Assembly (NCBI RefSeq): GCF_900108555.1
Contig: NZ_FNWV01000008.1
Coordinates: 113,648-174,170 of the forward strand
DNA length: 60,523 nucleotides
DNA from: Ruminococcus flavefaciens
GTDB taxonomy: Bacteria; Bacillota; Clostridia; Oscillospirales; Ruminococcaceae
Direction: 5' to 3'
Shown: in pieces, positions 15,461 to 24,386 of the stretch
How the letters are laid out: the number at the start of each line of letters is the position of its first letter
Numbering within the stretch: the stretch's first letter is position 1
Translations under genes and position numbers: made by a program
Notes under the pieces: model-generated
Databases searched by the model: none
Told to the model about the DNA's origin: nothing
What the model saw: the letters and a program-made list of their open reading frames with translations, nothing else

Positions 15461-16033
15461 ATGACAGGCGGCGAATATCTTGATCTTCTGGAAAAGTCTC
15501 AGAAGAAAGCGCATGAGAAACTGTTTGAGGAATATTACAGCTATGTCCGTGCAATAGCATATAACAGGCTCAGGAGCGTTGGTACGAATGAGGATGTGGA
15601 GGAATGTATCAGTGATATATTTGCACGTATATTCTTTACATTCGGTGAAAAGTATAACAACGGCGACATGAAGCCATTTATAGGAGTAGTGGCTAAGCGG
15701 ATCAGCATTGACCATTACAGGAGTCTTATGCGTCATACTGATAAAACATTTTCAATAGACGAAGATACGAGCCGTGAACTGAGTTCGGACGAAGACCTTG
15801 TAAGCGAAAGTGAAAGGACTGAACTCAGGCGTATACTGATGGATAGCATCAATTTGTTGGGAGAACCCGATTCTACCATAATAATACAGAAGTACTATTA
15901 TGCTAAACGGTCACAGCAGATCGGAGAATTACTTTCAATGAAACCGTCAACAGTGCGGATGCGATGCAAAAGAGCAGTTGAAAAACTTCGCAGTATACTT
16001 GTTAAGAGAGGTATAAAGGAGGAAATGATATGA
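15461..16033 (+). CDS. ECF-type RNA polymerase sigma factor
   Basis: 190 residues. Region 2 carries TNEDVEECISDIFARIF, and region 4 the GEPDSTIIIQKYYY segment plus a helix-turn-helix (IGELLSMKPSTVRMRC). These features make it a clear paralogue of the factors at 39.9 and 41.9 kb. The start is ATG 15461, six bases after AAGGAGGG; an upstream in-frame ATG at 15410 has no ribosome site. The next gene starts with an ATGA overlap and encodes a membrane sensor. The gene lies directly downstream of a xylanase. The conserved promoter block suggests it transcribes its own operon. Confidence 0.88.
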   Translation: MTGGEYLDLLEKSQKKAHEKLFEEYYSYVRAIAYNRLRSVGTNEDVEECISDIFARIFFTFGEKYNNGDMKPFIGVVAKRISIDHYRSLMRHTDKTFSIDEDTSRELSSDEDLVSESERTELRRILMDSINLLGEPDSTIIIQKYYYAKRSQQIGELLSMKPSTVRMRCKRAVEKLRSILVKRGIKEEMI

Positions 16034-17301
16034 AAGATCTTAAGCTTGGCATACTTGACAGAGCAGATGATGATATCATTGATAGACTTGTTCCTTTTTC
16101 GTCAGATGACAAAAAGACTAAAAAGCGAATACTTGCAATGAGCGAGAAAAAATTAGCAGAATTACAGAGAGGTTCAGAAACAACAGAAAACGAAATAAGC
16201 GTTCGCGGTGTTGAACAGTACCGCAGACCAATGTGGTACAAACCGTTAAGCATTGCGGCAGCTCTTGTATTCATTGCCGGCGGAGTAGGTATGTTCACAT
16301 TACTGAACGGGACTAAGGTAAATCAGTTCAATGATCATGACCAGAACAATGTTGCAGCTACGACCGAAGCAGTTACAACTGAAGTTCAGACCACAGAAGC
16401 AACGACAGATGCAGAAGCTCTTCCTACTGAAGAAGAGATGAAAGCGACATTTGACAGACTTCTTCCCGTACTTTATGAATCAGAGTCGTATAATTTCCTT
16501 TCCATGGATCGTACAGATCTTAGCGGAGAGACAGTGACACTTAATTCAGCATACTTTAATGAGGACATTGTTTATGAGAAGATCGGCGATGATCGTTTCA
16601 CATCATACAATGACCTGATAGAGTACTACAACCAGTATTTCATTGATCCGACGAGAGATTTCTATTGTAAAGTATTAGAAGGCGATGATATTTCAGTACT
16701 GGCAAATGATGAAAACATACCTGATGTCATTGAACTGGGCGGTGAATTATACATTCACAGGAATTTAAAAAGCTGGATACCCGATCATTCAGACATAGAG
16801 CCTATATCAGAAAAAGCGTATTTCGTAAGCTCAGACTCATTCCAGTGGGAGAGAGTTACTCCCGCACAGGACGATTATGGTTATGGTGTTGGCGAAAACG
16901 ATCTAACTGTTCTTGATGTAGTATTCCAGAAGGACGATGACGGAGCATGGAAAATATTAACATCTATTGAGTTTACAGGTCAATTTTCAGAAGAAGAGCT
17001 CAATTCAGGATTACCTTTGACAGGTTCTTTGATTCATCCATCTGAGACTAACGATATAGACACTAATGAAGCATATATAAATGCAAAGGAATATGCAAAG
17101 AGCGAGTATGATTATACAGGCAAGTTTGTATGGGATTACACCGACGAGCTTTACGAGGATACAGAGATCATAACCGATGACTATGTAAACAACAATAACT
17201 GGATGACTTGTACTTGCAGTGATCTTTTACATGACGGAAGCTGTCTGATACTTTTCCTTGATGAAAACGGAACAGTTTTCGCACAAAAAATAACACATTA
17301 A
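16030..17301 (+). CDS. Single-pass membrane sensor / putative anti-sigma factor
   Basis: 423 residues. The cytoplasmic N-terminus has SSDDKKTKKRILAMSEKK (about 24-41), an element also seen in the sensor at 38.6 kb, and the juxtamembrane VRGVEQYRRPMWYK. A membrane helix (about 74-93) and a Thr/Glu-rich linker (about 108-135) follow. The ectodomain of about 280 residues ends in a Trp- and Asp-rich part and matches no family I know. The ATGA overlap with the sigma gene implies equal synthesis. A surface-sensing anti-sigma role is inferred from position and topology only. Confidence 0.65.
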   Translation: MKDLKLGILDRADDDIIDRLVPFSSDDKKTKKRILAMSEKKLAELQRGSETTENEISVRGVEQYRRPMWYKPLSIAAALVFIAGGVGMFTLLNGTKVNQFNDHDQNNVAATTEAVTTEVQTTEATTDAEALPTEEEMKATFDRLLPVLYESESYNFLSMDRTDLSGETVTLNSAYFNEDIVYEKIGDDRFTSYNDLIEYYNQYFIDPTRDFYCKVLEGDDISVLANDENIPDVIELGGELYIHRNLKSWIPDHSDIEPISEKAYFVSSDSFQWERVTPAQDDYGYGVGENDLTVLDVVFQKDDDGAWKILTSIEFTGQFSEEELNSGLPLTGSLIHPSETNDIDTNEAYINAKEYAKSEYDYTGKFVWDYTDELYEDTEIITDDYVNNNNWMTCTCSDLLHDGSCLILFLDENGTVFAQKITH

Positions 17302-17307
17302 CAGCAG

Positions 17308-17345
17308 CTCTCCTTCGGCTCAGGTCGGGGGAGAGTTTTATTTTG
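17308..17345 (+). terminator. Terminator of the sigma/sensor operon
   Basis: CTCTCC and GGAGAG pair over a GC-rich 16-base loop, followed by TTTTATTTT. Confidence 0.65.
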
Positions 17346-17434
17346 TCATAAACGAGTACATTTTACACTTAAAACACCTTTCGTGCTACATAAAACAAGT
17401 CTTATATTGTCAGAAAATTGATACAAACTGTCAA

Positions 17435-17463
17435 TTGACGTAAAAAATAATGTTTGTTATAAT
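17435..17463 (+). promoter_or_regulatory. Promoter of the broken lipoprotein gene
   Basis: TTGACG and TATAAT are 17 bp apart. TTGA-N9-TCAA just upstream could be an operator half-pair. Confidence 0.6.
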
Positions 17464-17514
17464 ATATTATGATATTAAGGACATATGTCCGAAGAATATA
17501 GAGGTATGAGTTTT

Positions 17515-17965
17515 ATGAAAAAGATGAATTTGAAAATGGCAGCTGTATTACCGCTTGCAGTTGTACTTGTAGGCTGCCGAGGAAGCTACCACAAAGGCTG
17601 AGGAGAAAAAGGAAGAGACAACTACAACAGCTGCTGACGATAAGAAGAAGGAAGAAACTGAAACAACGACAAAGTCTGAGGACAAGGAAAAGACTACCGA
17701 AGCTAAGAAGGACGATAATACATTTACATATTATTACTACACTCTTTTCAAGAACGTAATAACACCTGATAACGGCAAGGGAAGTGATTTCAGCGGAATT
17801 TCCATAGAAGTTCCCGACAGTGATGTTTTCTTCGGCGAGATATACGGCGAAGGATTTAAGAAGGGAAATGTCATCTTTGACGGATTTGAGACACTTGAAA
17901 AGCTCAGAGATTCCATCAAGGAAGACTACGAAGGCGCAAAGTTCGAGACAAATATCAAAAAGTGA
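17515..17965 (+). pseudogene. Lipoprotein gene interrupted by a frameshift at the lipobox
   Basis: ATG 17515 opens a lipoprotein signal, MKKMNLKMAAVLPLAVVLVGC, written here as its start MKKMNLK and end LVGC. The frame then stops after RGSYHKG. In the +1 frame from 17576 the reading continues AEEATTKAEEKK, a Thr/Lys/Glu-rich linker, and a beta-rich domain of about 80 residues to a TGA at 17963. Together they read as one lipoprotein of about 150 residues. A lost GGTGC between repeated GC bases would explain the break, giving an original GCGAEE junction. Promoter and terminator are intact. It could be a recent mutation, phase variation or a sequencing error. Confidence 0.65.
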
Positions 17966-17975
17966 TAGATCATTT

Positions 17976-18007
17976 AAACACCCGATAGAAATATCTGGTG
18001 TTTTTTT
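17976..18007 (+). terminator. Terminator of the broken lipoprotein gene
   Basis: AACACCCGATA and TATCTGGTGTT pair around GAAA with one mismatch; seven T residues follow. Confidence 0.8.
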
Positions 18008-18171
18008 GTCTGTATATAGAGAAAGGATGTCCAAATCTGTCTGTATTATACGATTATAGTAATTAGGGGCATAATACTCTGAAAAAAACAACAATCCCCC
18101 TCAGCACAGTCGGAGAAATTAAACTGCGCCAAAGGGGAGTGTATCAAGGAATGTGGGATATGATGAAAGCT

Positions 18172-19887
18172 TTATTCATTATACAGAAGAGATATCTGTA
18201 TTGCGAGAGCGTCATTAAGAGTAACGCCGTCATTATTTCCTGTAACATCGGCATTTTTCTTGCCCTGTTCAGTGAGCTCGTATTTGTTTGGATTTGCCAG
18301 AGACTGCATTATGATAACAGTATCAGAAAGATCCTTACCGCCGTCGATATTGGCATCGCCTTCAACTGTTGAAACAGGTTCTTCTTCGATCTCTTCTTCA
18401 AAAGGATCATACAGCTTGACCTTTAAAGGCTTGAATTCAGAAGTATCGGTAAATTCGTCCTTTTCAGGCTGTCTTACGATAGTGAATTTTCCTGCCTCTC
18501 CCTCAGGGGTATGATAGTCTGCTGCGCTGTACCAACCGAAGTAAGAATCATATTCAAACCAGCCTGATATATTGATATGAGTGCCTATCTTGAGCTCATC
18601 GAGCCCTGGGTTATTTGTCATGAAAGCGAATTTGTATCCGCCCTCAACTGTGTAGATATCATCGTATTCTATGCCTATTATCTTAACGTCTTCTAACTCG
18701 GGAGCATACTGGATCATGTGATCAGCAGCAAGTCTTTTATCTATAATTCTGTGTTTGCTGAAATCCTCCGGGATCTCTATCTTTGCATATTTCTCGTAAT
18801 CATTGCTTTCGGAAACTATTTCATAATCGCCTGTAAAAGCACCAAAAGCGTCCATACCTGCGTAGTAGAAGAAATATCCCGAAACCTTTATAACATCGCC
18901 TCTGCCGAGCTCATAGGTATCATGGTCAGCCGTGCTAAAGCTCCATCTTGTACCATCATCGGCAACGATAACAAATGCGTCTATTTCCTTTACAGTTACT
19001 TCCCTCTCAAACTTGTAAAGTGTATAGTCGTAGAAATGGATAGGGTATTTGCCTTCGGGCTGCTTTTCATCTGAGATGTATCTTAACTCAGGAGCAGTAG
19101 TAGTTGTAGTTGTAGGACAAGTAGTGATGTCATTTACATTTGTAGTTGTGGTAACTATTTCCTGCTCGACCCAGTTACCGTCCTCATCTTCAACAGAGTA
19201 GCCGTTATATCCTATAACGTAGTCGCATAGACCGATATAGCTGTCAACGTTATAGAACATATCGGTTTCCTTGTCGTAAGCGTATTCACCTTCAAGGCTG
19301 ATGTAATTGTTTACCTTGAACATATCGGTGTAATTCTGTAAACCGCTGCTTACGAATACTTTCATACCGTTATCAACGGTGATAGTATCCTTATCCGCAT
19401 CAATAACGTAAGTTCCGAAAGAACCAAGTTCAATGTGCGGTAATTCAGCGATCTTAGTATCAAGCTCCTTGTTTTCCTTGGTTTCGCTCTGAACGAGTTT
19501 GATATCACCTGTGCAGTTAAGGTAGAGATCCTGACCTTCACTGTAAGCGAATTCGCCTGATATACTTACCTTGTTGCCCTTCTGGAACATACCTGTATAG
19601 AGCTTCTTTTCGCCGCAGTTAACGTAGAGCTTTTTGCCGTCATCAAGAGTGATGACTTCATAGGAAGCGTCAACTATTTCTGCACATTCGTAATCAAGCT
19701 CGACTCTCGGGAGCACGATACCGCTTGATACGGGTGCTTCAGCATTTGGATCAGGAGGATCTACACCGATCGCAACAATTATTGAAGGACTTGAAACAGC
19801 GGCATTCGCAGAAAGTGGCGCAGTGATCTGTGGAGTAAGAGCCATAGCGCATGAAAGCACAGCGGCTATACTTCTTTTGATGTTCAT
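18172..19887 (-). CDS. Secreted dockerin protein with four tandem beta-domain repeats
   Basis: 571 residues. A signal peptide (cleavage near ANA-AVSS) is followed by four units of about 80 residues, with starts near 45, 130, 270 and 385. Each follows the pattern of a 'V/I-x-A-D' strand, 'T-I/V-T-x-D/N-G' and '(K/R)-G/V-(N/D)-x-I-x-x-x-G-x-F/Y-x-Y', recalling an OB-like barrel. The C-terminal dockerin (about 506-571) has duplicated calcium loops, GDANIDGGKDLSD and ADVTGNNDGVTLND, and should dock to a cellulosomal cohesin. No catalytic domain is seen. The units resemble the ectodomain of the sensor at 21 kb, encoded by the divergent operon, and the promoters share a motif. Confidence 0.8.
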   Translation of the reverse strand: MNIKRSIAAVLSCAMALTPQITAPLSANAAVSSPSIIVAIGVDPPDPNAEAPVSSGIVLPRVELDYECAEIVDASYEVITLDDGKKLYVNCGEKKLYTGMFQKGNKVSISGEFAYSEGQDLYLNCTGDIKLVQSETKENKELDTKIAELPHIELGSFGTYVIDADKDTITVDNGMKVFVSSGLQNYTDMFKVNNYISLEGEYAYDKETDMFYNVDSYIGLCDYVIGYNGYSVEDEDGNWVEQEIVTTTTNVNDITTCPTTTTTTAPELRYISDEKQPEGKYPIHFYDYTLYKFEREVTVKEIDAFVIVADDGTRWSFSTADHDTYELGRGDVIKVSGYFFYYAGMDAFGAFTGDYEIVSESNDYEKYAKIEIPEDFSKHRIIDKRLAADHMIQYAPELEDVKIIGIEYDDIYTVEGGYKFAFMTNNPGLDELKIGTHINISGWFEYDSYFGWYSAADYHTPEGEAGKFTIVRQPEKDEFTDTSEFKPLKVKLYDPFEEEIEEEPVSTVEGDANIDGGKDLSDTVIIMQSLANPNKYELTEQGKKNADVTGNNDGVTLNDALAIQISLLYNE

Positions 19888-20027
19888 TATAATACCTCCT
19901 TATGAATGTGGTAGAATTATGCGGACATGATCTGAAAATATCACGCCTGCATCTGGGGGGGAGAATTTGAGAGCGTCCTCTCAAAAATATCTATAGATAA
20001 GAAATGCGGCTTTAAAACCTTTACACT

Positions 20028-20059
20028 TATTAGTCTGAGAAAAATGAAAAAACACTCAC
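20028..20059 (-). promoter_or_regulatory. Alternative-sigma promoter of the dockerin gene
   Basis: Minus strand GTGAGTGTTTTTTC (20059-20046), ten bases, then GACTAATA (20035-20028). The identical blocks with identical spacing lie on the plus strand at 20254-20285 in front of the sigma gene. An 8-bp dyad TTTGAGAG/CTCTCAAA (19966-19985) lies in the leader. Confidence 0.75.
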
Positions 20060-20253
20060 TTTTTTCAAAAAAATTTTTCGGATTTTTTTAAAAAGTGTGT
20101 AAAGCAAGGTATATAGGCATTTAATGCAAGGTATCGAACAAGATTGAGCCGTTAGCCTGATGTGTCGCCTTCGGCTAATAACTAACGGCTAAAGGCTAAG
20201 GGCTAAATTACATAGTAACTTTAATAGTTTAAAATAAAAAATATATTTGAAAG

Positions 20254-20285
20254 GTGAGTGTTTTTTCAAAAAAATGAGACTAATA
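20254..20285 (+). promoter_or_regulatory. Autoregulatory-type promoter of the sigma gene
   Basis: GTGAGTGTTTTTTC, ten bases, GACTAATA, the same as the dockerin promoter on the other strand. It sits about 30 bp before the sigma start. Between the two promoters (20100-20210) lies a dyad-containing simple repeat (GCCGTTAG / CTAACGGC). Confidence 0.75.
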
Positions 20286-20317
20286 TATAAATGGTATAAT
20301 GTATAGGAGGCAGGAGC

Positions 20318-21061
20318 GTGAGTTTATTTATTGAAAACGAGATCGCCTTCCCTGGAAAAGATCTGAAAACATACAGCGGCGGAGCTGCTTTGTATCGTAA
20401 TATTTTTGCTGCTGTACAGGATATATTTTTGCAGTCAGGCTGTCTTACAGTCCTTGAAAGGCTTTTTGAAGCCACATCAGCTGACAGGATAAAGAGCGAT
20501 AAAGGCGCGAGCGATTACGACAGATTTATAAAAGGTGACAATGACGGAATGACCGAGCTTATCCGCGAGTACAAGGACGGTCTTTCATTATATATCAACA
20601 GTATGGTACGCAATATCTGTGAAGCAGAGGAGCTTATGGAGGAGACATTTGTCGAGCTTATAATGAAAAAGCCTAAGTATTCGGGAAAAAGCTCCTTTAA
20701 GACATGGCTTTATGCTATCGGCAGAAATATTACATATGATTATCTTAAAAAACGTTCAAAGAATTATGATCTTCCCATAGATGAGCTGTATGAAGTTTCA
20801 GATGAGGAAAATCTTGAAAGGTCATACATACAGCGCGAGCAGAATATAGCTTTATACAGAGCACTCAGCAAAGTAAACACGGATTACGGACAGGCATTGC
20901 ATCTTGTATATATCGAGGGGCTGAGCATAAAGGAAGCCGCTCAGGTAATGAAAAAGACAAAAAAACAGGTCGAAAATCTTGTCTGCCGCGGAAAAAAGGC
21001 TATGAAAGCGCAGCTTGAGAAGGAGGGCTTTGTCTATGAAGGATTATATTCAGGTAAGTGA
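20318..21061 (+). CDS. ECF-type RNA polymerase sigma factor
   Basis: 247 residues, with GTG start supported by AGGAGG seven bases upstream. The sigma core begins near residue 66 (DYDRFIKGDNDGMTELIREY). Region 2 has CEAEELMEETFVELI and SFKTWLYAIGRNITYDYL, and region 4 ends GLSIKEAAQVMKKTKKQVEN. This is the classic ECF layout, unlike the shorter paralogues elsewhere in the window. The extra 65 N-terminal residues are unusual, and a later start cannot be excluded. The sensor gene overlaps its end. Its promoter motif is shared with the divergent dockerin gene, which is therefore its most likely target. Confidence 0.85.
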   Translation: MSLFIENEIAFPGKDLKTYSGGAALYRNIFAAVQDIFLQSGCLTVLERLFEATSADRIKSDKGASDYDRFIKGDNDGMTELIREYKDGLSLYINSMVRNICEAEELMEETFVELIMKKPKYSGKSSFKTWLYAIGRNITYDYLKKRSKNYDLPIDELYEVSDEENLERSYIQREQNIALYRALSKVNTDYGQALHLVYIEGLSIKEAAQVMKKTKKQVENLVCRGKKAMKAQLEKEGFVYEGLYSGK

Positions 21062-22112
21062 AAGCGTCTTTAGCAAAGCTGAGGAGCGCATGGCTGAGAA
21101 GAAACGCCGCTCAATGAGAATAAAGCGCAATACATTAGCTGCAACAAGTGCGGCTGCTGTGCTTGTGGTTGTGTGTATGCAGAATGAGAGTATCAGCAAT
21201 GCAATAAAGTCGATACCTAAGTTTGTAAGCAGTGTATGGACAGATGAAGAGCCTGCGACTACACAGATCACCACACAGCCTGTTACAACAACTGCTGTAC
21301 ATACCACAACATCGGAGATAACCACCGAGACTACATCTGAGACAGAAACAGAAACGACAACTACTACAGAGATTGTTACTACCGAACCTGTTACCGAACC
21401 AACTACAACTATAGTTACAGGACCTACTGATAATATGAAGAGGGTTTATATGGTGGCGTTGGATACGAGAGTAGTTGAAGCAGACTACGATACCGTTACA
21501 CTCAGCAACGGCTATAAGGTAAGCTTCATATACGGAGAATACGACCTTAGAGGCTTGTTCAAAGTTGATGACATAATATTCTACAGATGCAGCTTTGCAT
21601 ACGACCAAAGCTGCAATATCTACTATTATCTTGACGGTTATTTTGAAGCTGAGCAGAGGTGGATAGAACCTCCTTCTTATGATGAAGTGAGCGGCGAGTA
21701 TACCGAGCCTGTTACCGATGAGTTCAGAGGAGCACCAATACCTGCCCCTGATCCTATAAACAAAGAAAAAGAGCTGCGTCAGCTGAAATACGATGATTCT
21801 GTACCTGCACTTGATTATGCGGATATACTTGCTGATCCGTCAATGCTGACATCAGGCGAAACATATGAAGATATGCCTATAATAAAGATAAAGGTGACAG
21901 GACTGAAAATAGCAGAAGCAGACGGTTTCAATAAGATATCAGAGGACGGCAGGAACTGGTTCTTGTATACAAATCTTACCGACGGAATGGAATATGATGA
22001 CATTTATGATCTGAAAGAAGGCGATGTGATCGATATGGTGGGATTTTTCAGTTATGATAAAAGTAGTGATACGTTAGATGCCGATGATATCTATATCCAA
22101 AAGGTAAACTGA
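21036..22112 (+). CDS. Membrane sensor with ectodomain resembling the dockerin protein repeats
   Basis: 358 residues; ATG 21036 lies nine bases after AAGGAGG inside the end of the sigma gene. A basic cytoplasmic stretch (1-31), one membrane helix (about 32-49) and a Thr/Glu linker (about 76-125) lead to two beta-domain units (about 130-210 and 285-358). The first (VVEADYDTVTLSNGYKV, later LFKVDD and FAYDQ) lines up with the second unit of the dockerin protein (VIDADKDTITVDNGMKV, later MFKVNN and YAYDK). This looks like an anti-sigma factor carrying the same module as the secreted protein its sigma probably controls. Ligand unknown. Confidence 0.72.
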   Translation: MKDYIQVSESVFSKAEERMAEKKRRSMRIKRNTLAATSAAAVLVVVCMQNESISNAIKSIPKFVSSVWTDEEPATTQITTQPVTTTAVHTTTSEITTETTSETETETTTTTEIVTTEPVTEPTTTIVTGPTDNMKRVYMVALDTRVVEADYDTVTLSNGYKVSFIYGEYDLRGLFKVDDIIFYRCSFAYDQSCNIYYYLDGYFEAEQRWIEPPSYDEVSGEYTEPVTDEFRGAPIPAPDPINKEKELRQLKYDDSVPALDYADILADPSMLTSGETYEDMPIIKIKVTGLKIAEADGFNKISEDGRNWFLYTNLTDGMEYDDIYDLKEGDVIDMVGFFSYDKSSDTLDADDIYIQKVN

Positions 22113-22137
22113 TACTACGTGGTAAGCTATAACAATA

Positions 22138-22175
22138 AAAGGCAGCTGCTTTCAAGAAGCAGCCGCCTTTTTATG
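22138..22175. terminator. Bidirectional terminator
   Basis: AAAGGCAGCTGCTT and AAGCAGCCGCCTTT pair with one mismatch between convergent genes; T-run on the plus strand. Confidence 0.8.
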
Positions 22176-22190
22176 TGTAACGGTTATTTT

Positions 22191-22607
22191 TTATTCCTCA
22201 GGCTCTTTTATCTCGCCGACTATCGGAATGGGATCAATGCCCTGACGGGTATAATAATCGGAAAGAGCTGAACGAACAGCCTGTTCTGCCAGAACAGAAC
22301 AGTGTATCTTTACAGCAGGGAGACCGTCAAGAGCCTCAACAACTGCCTGATTTGTCAGCTTGAGCGCATCGTCTATGGACTTGCCCTTGATGAGCTCTGT
22401 TGCCATTGAAGAAGTTGCAACAGCTGCACCGCAGCCAAATGTTTTGAACTTTGCGTCTGTGATAATATTGTCGTCAATTTTAAGATACATTTTCATGATA
22501 TCTCCGCACTTGGCATTGCCTATCTCGCCAACACCGTCTGCGTCCTCTATTTCACCGACATTTCTCGGATTTGAGAAATGGTCGAGCACTTTTTCACTGT
22601 ATAACAT
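22191..22607 (-). CDS. iscU: Fe-S cluster scaffold protein
   Basis: 138-residue IscU/NifU-N scaffold on which [2Fe-2S] and [4Fe-4S] clusters are assembled from desulfurase sulfur. The three ligand cysteines are visible in AKCGD (about 33-37), FGCGAA (about 57-62) and KIHCSVLAE (about 98-106). The NPRNVGE start is typical. It follows iscS by 12 bases. No hscA, hscB or fdx follows, the minimal two-gene arrangement common in clostridia. Confidence 0.93.
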   Translation of the reverse strand: MLYSEKVLDHFSNPRNVGEIEDADGVGEIGNAKCGDIMKMYLKIDDNIITDAKFKTFGCGAAVATSSMATELIKGKSIDDALKLTNQAVVEALDGLPAVKIHCSVLAEQAVRSALSDYYTRQGIDPIPIVGEIKEPEE

Positions 22608-22619
22608 ATTTTTACTCCT

Positions 22620-23810
22620 TTATGCGTATTTTTGACCTTTCATCATTTTTTCCCATACAGGCGACATAGAACGAAGTCTGTCAACGACCTTGGGGATAAC
22701 TTCAAGAATATAGTCCACGTCCTCATCTGTTACATTTTCCTCAATGGAAAGTCTCAGTGAACCGTGTGCAACTGCGTGTTCAAGACCTATAGACAACAAT
22801 ACGTGTGACGGATCAAGTGAGCCTGATGTACAAGCTGAACCTGATGATGCACATATACCGTTCATATCCAGCAGAAGCAGCAGTGACTCACCCTCGATGC
22901 CCTCGATTGAGATATTGAGATTTCCCGGAAGACGCTTGTCCCTGTCACCGTTAAGGCGTGTATAGGGGAGCTTCAGTATGCCGTCAATAAGTCTGTTTCT
23001 GCGAGGAGTTATAACTGCATTTTTACCTGCGATATCACGGGTAGCAGCTTCGATAGCCACGCCAAGTCCCACAATTGCAGGAACATTTTCCGTACCTGCA
23101 CGTTTTCCGCGTTCCTGACCGCCGCCGTGGACAAAATTCGGAAGTGCGATGCCCTTGCGGACATAAAGCGCACCGATTCCTTTCTGTGCGTGTATCTTGT
23201 GTCCCGAAAGTGAAAGCATATCAATGCCCTGCTTATGGACATCTATATCAATGTGACCCACAGCCTGTACAGCGTCCGTGTGGAACAGTACGCCCTTTTC
23301 ATGGCATATGGCTGCTATCTCGTCAATAGGCTGGATAGTGCCTATTTCGTTGTTGGCATACATTATTGTGACAAGAGCAGTATCCTCGCGTATTGCCTTG
23401 CGAATGTCCTCGGGATCTAAAAGTCCCTTGTCGCTTACGGGGATATAAGTCACCTCAAAGCCGTGCTTCTCGAGGTATTCACAGGTGTGCAGAACAGCAT
23501 GATGCTCGAAAACGGAAGTTATGATGTGCTTCTTGCCCTTCTTAGCCATAAGCTCAGCAGTACCCTTTATAGCCCAGTTATCGGACTCAGAGCCGCAGCT
23601 TGTGAAGTATATCTCCCTCGGTTCTGCACCGAGAGCTTTTGCCACCTTTTCACGCGCAGTCTCAACAGCTTTCTGAGCGTCTCTGCCAAGCTTGTAAATG
23701 CTTGAAGCATTTCCGTAGCCTTCACGGAAGTAGGGAAGCATAGCTGTGAGAACTTCCTCGGAAACAGCCGTAGTTGCCGCATTATCGGCGTATATGAATC
23801 TTTTTTCCAT
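22620..23810 (-). CDS. iscS: Cysteine desulfurase
   Basis: PLP enzyme that converts cysteine to alanine plus enzyme-bound persulfide for Fe-S assembly. The 396 residues match the NifS/IscS family: [11 protein letters not shown] at the N-terminus, [12 protein letters not shown] (about 201-212, PLP Lys), and a catalytic-Cys loop [10 protein letters not shown] (about 323-332). It is first in the operon with iscU, behind a consensus promoter with an operator-like leader. The many Fe-S enzymes here (Por, Ior) need it. Confidence 0.94.
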   Translation of the reverse strand: MEKRFIYADNAATTAVSEEVLTAMLPYFREGYGNASSIYKLGRDAQKAVETAREKVAKALGAEPREIYFTSCGSESDNWAIKGTAELMAKKGKKHIITSVFEHHAVLHTCEYLEKHGFEVTYIPVSDKGLLDPEDIRKAIREDTALVTIMYANNEIGTIQPIDEIAAICHEKGVLFHTDAVQAVGHIDIDVHKQGIDMLSLSGHKIHAQKGIGALYVRKGIALPNFVHGGGQERGKRAGTENVPAIVGLGVAIEAATRDIAGKNAVITPRRNRLIDGILKLPYTRLNGDRDKRLPGNLNISIEGIEGESLLLLLDMNGICASSGSACTSGSLDPSHVLLSIGLEHAVAHGSLRLSIEENVTDEDVDYILEVIPKVVDRLRSMSPVWEKMMKGQKYA

Positions 23811-23821
23811 TGTGTTCCTCC

Positions 23822-23887
23822 ATATATAGTATATAGATATATCCTATCAACATAGTATATTATAGCACAAGACTTTACAAATGTCAA
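23822..23887 (-). promoter_or_regulatory. iscSU promoter with operator-like dyad
   Basis: TTGACA (23887-23882) and TATAAT (23864-23859) are 17 bp apart, a perfect match to consensus. Immediately downstream, the near-palindrome ATAGGATATATCTAT lies within 23822-23857, where an Rrf2-type (IscR-like) repressor could bind. The regulator assignment is inference. Confidence 0.65.
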
Positions 23888-23896
23888 GCTAAATGC

Positions 23897-23927
23897 TAAA
23901 AAAAGCTGTGCCTAAGCACAGCTTTTT
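23897..23927 (-). terminator. Terminator after luxS
   Basis: AAAGCTGTG and CACAGCTTT pair perfectly; T-run on the minus strand. Confidence 0.85.
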
Positions 23928-24382
23928 CAGTAATTCAGTTTTTCGGCGGTATATCCGTCAAGCACGGTCAGCATATCCTTTGCGACTGCCTTTGCACCGT
24001 CAAGGTCATGGAGCAGGTAGTTTCCGCACTCCTTACGTTCAGAGCCGGGTATCTTGCCGCTGAAATCAGCCACAAAGCGGAAACTGTCCTGTACGAGGCG
24101 TATTGCCTGTTCAGACGATACATTATCGCGGAGTATGAGATAAAAACCTGTCAGGCAGCCCATAGGTCCGACGTATATAACGCTGTCTGAGTATTCGCTG
24201 TTACGTGCATAAGTGGCAAATAAATGCTCGAAGGTATGAAGTGCGCCGTTAGTGAGATAGTCACCGCCGTTGGGCTTTTTCATGCGTATGTCATAGGTAA
24301 CAGCGTCACCGTCTATACGGGAGATGTACATACCCTTTTCCAGCTTGTCGTGGTCAACAGTAAAACTTGCAATAGTTTTCAT
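23927..24382 (-). CDS. luxS: S-ribosylhomocysteine lyase
   Basis: Splits S-ribosylhomocysteine to homocysteine and the AI-2 precursor DPD, in the recycling of SAM-derived methyl by-products. 151 residues, with the metal-binding HTFEH (about 50-54) and the Cys of GPMGCLTGFY. The true start is the ATG at 24382 (MKTIASFTVDHDK); a much longer frame upstream overlaps the aminotransferase and is spurious. It follows the aminotransferase gene by four bases. The homocysteine formed could feed the mccBA pathway encoded at 31-33 kb. Confidence 0.95.
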   Translation of the reverse strand: MKTIASFTVDHDKLEKGMYISRIDGDAVTYDIRMKKPNGGDYLTNGALHTFEHLFATYARNSEYSDSVIYVGPMGCLTGFYLILRDNVSSEQAIRLVQDSFRFVADFSGKIPGSERKECGNYLLHDLDGAKAVAKDMLTVLDGYTAEKLNY

Positions 24383-24386
24383 ATCC

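Noticed and set aside
17571..17585. Programmed +1 frameshift in the lipoprotein gene
   Set aside because: No slippery heptamer or clear stimulating structure at the junction; a small deletion is the simpler reading.
20110..20210. Possible small RNA gene in the divergent region
   Set aside because: Only the common TTAGCC/GGCTAA simple repeat with a dyad; no promoter-terminator pair around it.
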